The notes under the pieces: model-generated
Databases searched by the model: none
Told to the model about the DNA's origin: nothing
Seen by the model: only the letters and a program-made list of their open reading frames with translations
Assembly (NCBI GenBank): GCA_030529125.1
Contig: JAUMXP010000101.1
Coordinates: forward strand, 1 to 6,002
Direction: 5' to 3'
Source: Eubacteriales bacterium
GTDB lineage: Bacteria > Bacillota > Clostridia > Oscillospirales > Acutalibacteraceae
Length of the DNA stretch: 6,002 nucleotides
Part shown: piece after piece, positions 5,605-6,002 of the stretch
Layout: every line of letters begins with the position of its first letter
Position numbering within the stretch: position 1 is the stretch's first letter
Position numbers and translations under genes: made by a program

Positions 5605-6002
5605 ATGAATCTTAAAGGAACAAAAACCGAAGCTAATCTGATGGCTGCTTTTGCCGGTGAATCACAGGCTAGAAACAAGTACACATACTATGCTTCAAAA
5701 GCTAAAAAAGAAGGTTACAACCAGATCGCAGACCTTTTCTTGGCTACAGCTGATAACGAGAAAGAGCACGCAAAACTCTGGTTTAAACTCTTAGGCGGTA
5801 TCAACGATACAGAACAGAACCTCGAGGACGCTGCTGCAGGCGAGAACTACGAGTGGACAGATATGTATGCAACTTTTGCTAAAGAAGCTAGAGAAGAAGG
5901 TTTCGAAGATATCGCTGTTCAGTTCGAAGGCGTAGCAAAAATTGAGAAAGAGCACGAAGAACGCTACAGAAAGCTTTTAGCTAATGTTAAGAACGGCGAA
6001 GT
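5605..6002 (+). CDS. rbr: Rubrerythrin, 3' truncated by the window edge
   Basis: Rubrerythrin is a cytosolic non-haem iron protein that reduces hydrogen peroxide to water in anaerobes, receiving electrons through rubredoxin-type centres. The visible 132 residues form the ferritin-like four-helix domain. All expected di-iron ligands are present: E19 in F-A-G-E-S-Q-A-R, E52 and H55 in E-K-E-H, E80 and E83 in A-G-E-N-Y-E, and E114 in E-K-E-H, with the switching-type H117. The loop between helices 2 and 3 (about 61-76) is shorter than in the Desulfovibrio protein, as in many Firmicutes forms. The C-terminal rubredoxin-like CxxC domain, if present, lies beyond the window. GGAGG (5592-5596) is 8 nt before the ATG at 5605. 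It starts 16 nt after the Toprim gene stop with no terminator between. Codon use favours AAC, ATC and TAC, unlike the genes upstream, suggesting strong expression. Confidence 0.96.
   Translation, partial: MNLKGTKTEANLMAAFAGESQARNKYTYYASKAKKEGYNQIADLFLATADNEKEHAKLWFKLLGGINDTEQNLEDAAAGENYEWTDMYATFAKEAREEGFEDIAVQFEGVAKIEKEHEERYRKLLANVKNGE

Overview
The window reads as a stretch of core chromosome from a low-GC, strictly anaerobic Firmicute, most likely a gut-type Clostridium relative in the Ruminococcaceae/Oscillospiraceae range. The pointers are AT-rich codon use, strong GGAGG-type ribosome binding sites, a sortless D,D-carboxypeptidase with a C-terminal membrane anchor, a rubrerythrin, and a Clostridia-type Toprim/DUF4093 protein. 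The genus assignment is an inference and cannot be proven from the window. All seven genes are on the + strand and nearly all the DNA is coding.

Layout: (1) 2-718 is the C-terminal part of a penicillin-binding-protein-5-like D-Ala-D-Ala carboxypeptidase, closed by a clear intrinsic terminator at 723-749. (2) A sigma-A-like promoter (763-791) follows and starts a tightly packed run of genes: a HIT-family nucleotide hydrolase (820-1155), an adenine-phosphoribosyltransferase-like enzyme (1171-1710), the DNA-uptake channel ComEC (1731-3938), the DNA polymerase III delta subunit HolA (3941-4990) and an RNase M5-like Toprim protein (4983-5588). Gaps are 15, 20 and 2 nt, then an 8-nt overlap, with no terminator in between, so they probably form one operon. 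(3) A rubrerythrin gene begins at 5605 and runs off the right edge. Its codon choice looks tuned for high expression, and a promoter-like pair sits in the 3' end of the gene before it, so it may be transcribed both by read-through and on its own.

The run mixes adenine-nucleotide chemistry (HIT, phosphoribosyltransferase), DNA import (ComEC), replication clamp loading (HolA) and a Toprim nuclease-like protein. comEC next to holA is a familiar Firmicutes arrangement. The most notable observation is that the C-terminal metallo-beta-lactamase-like domain of ComEC keeps its overall outline but has lost the metal-binding histidine motifs. I found no mobile element, CRISPR array, tRNA or rRNA, and no convincing sign of a wholly new system.
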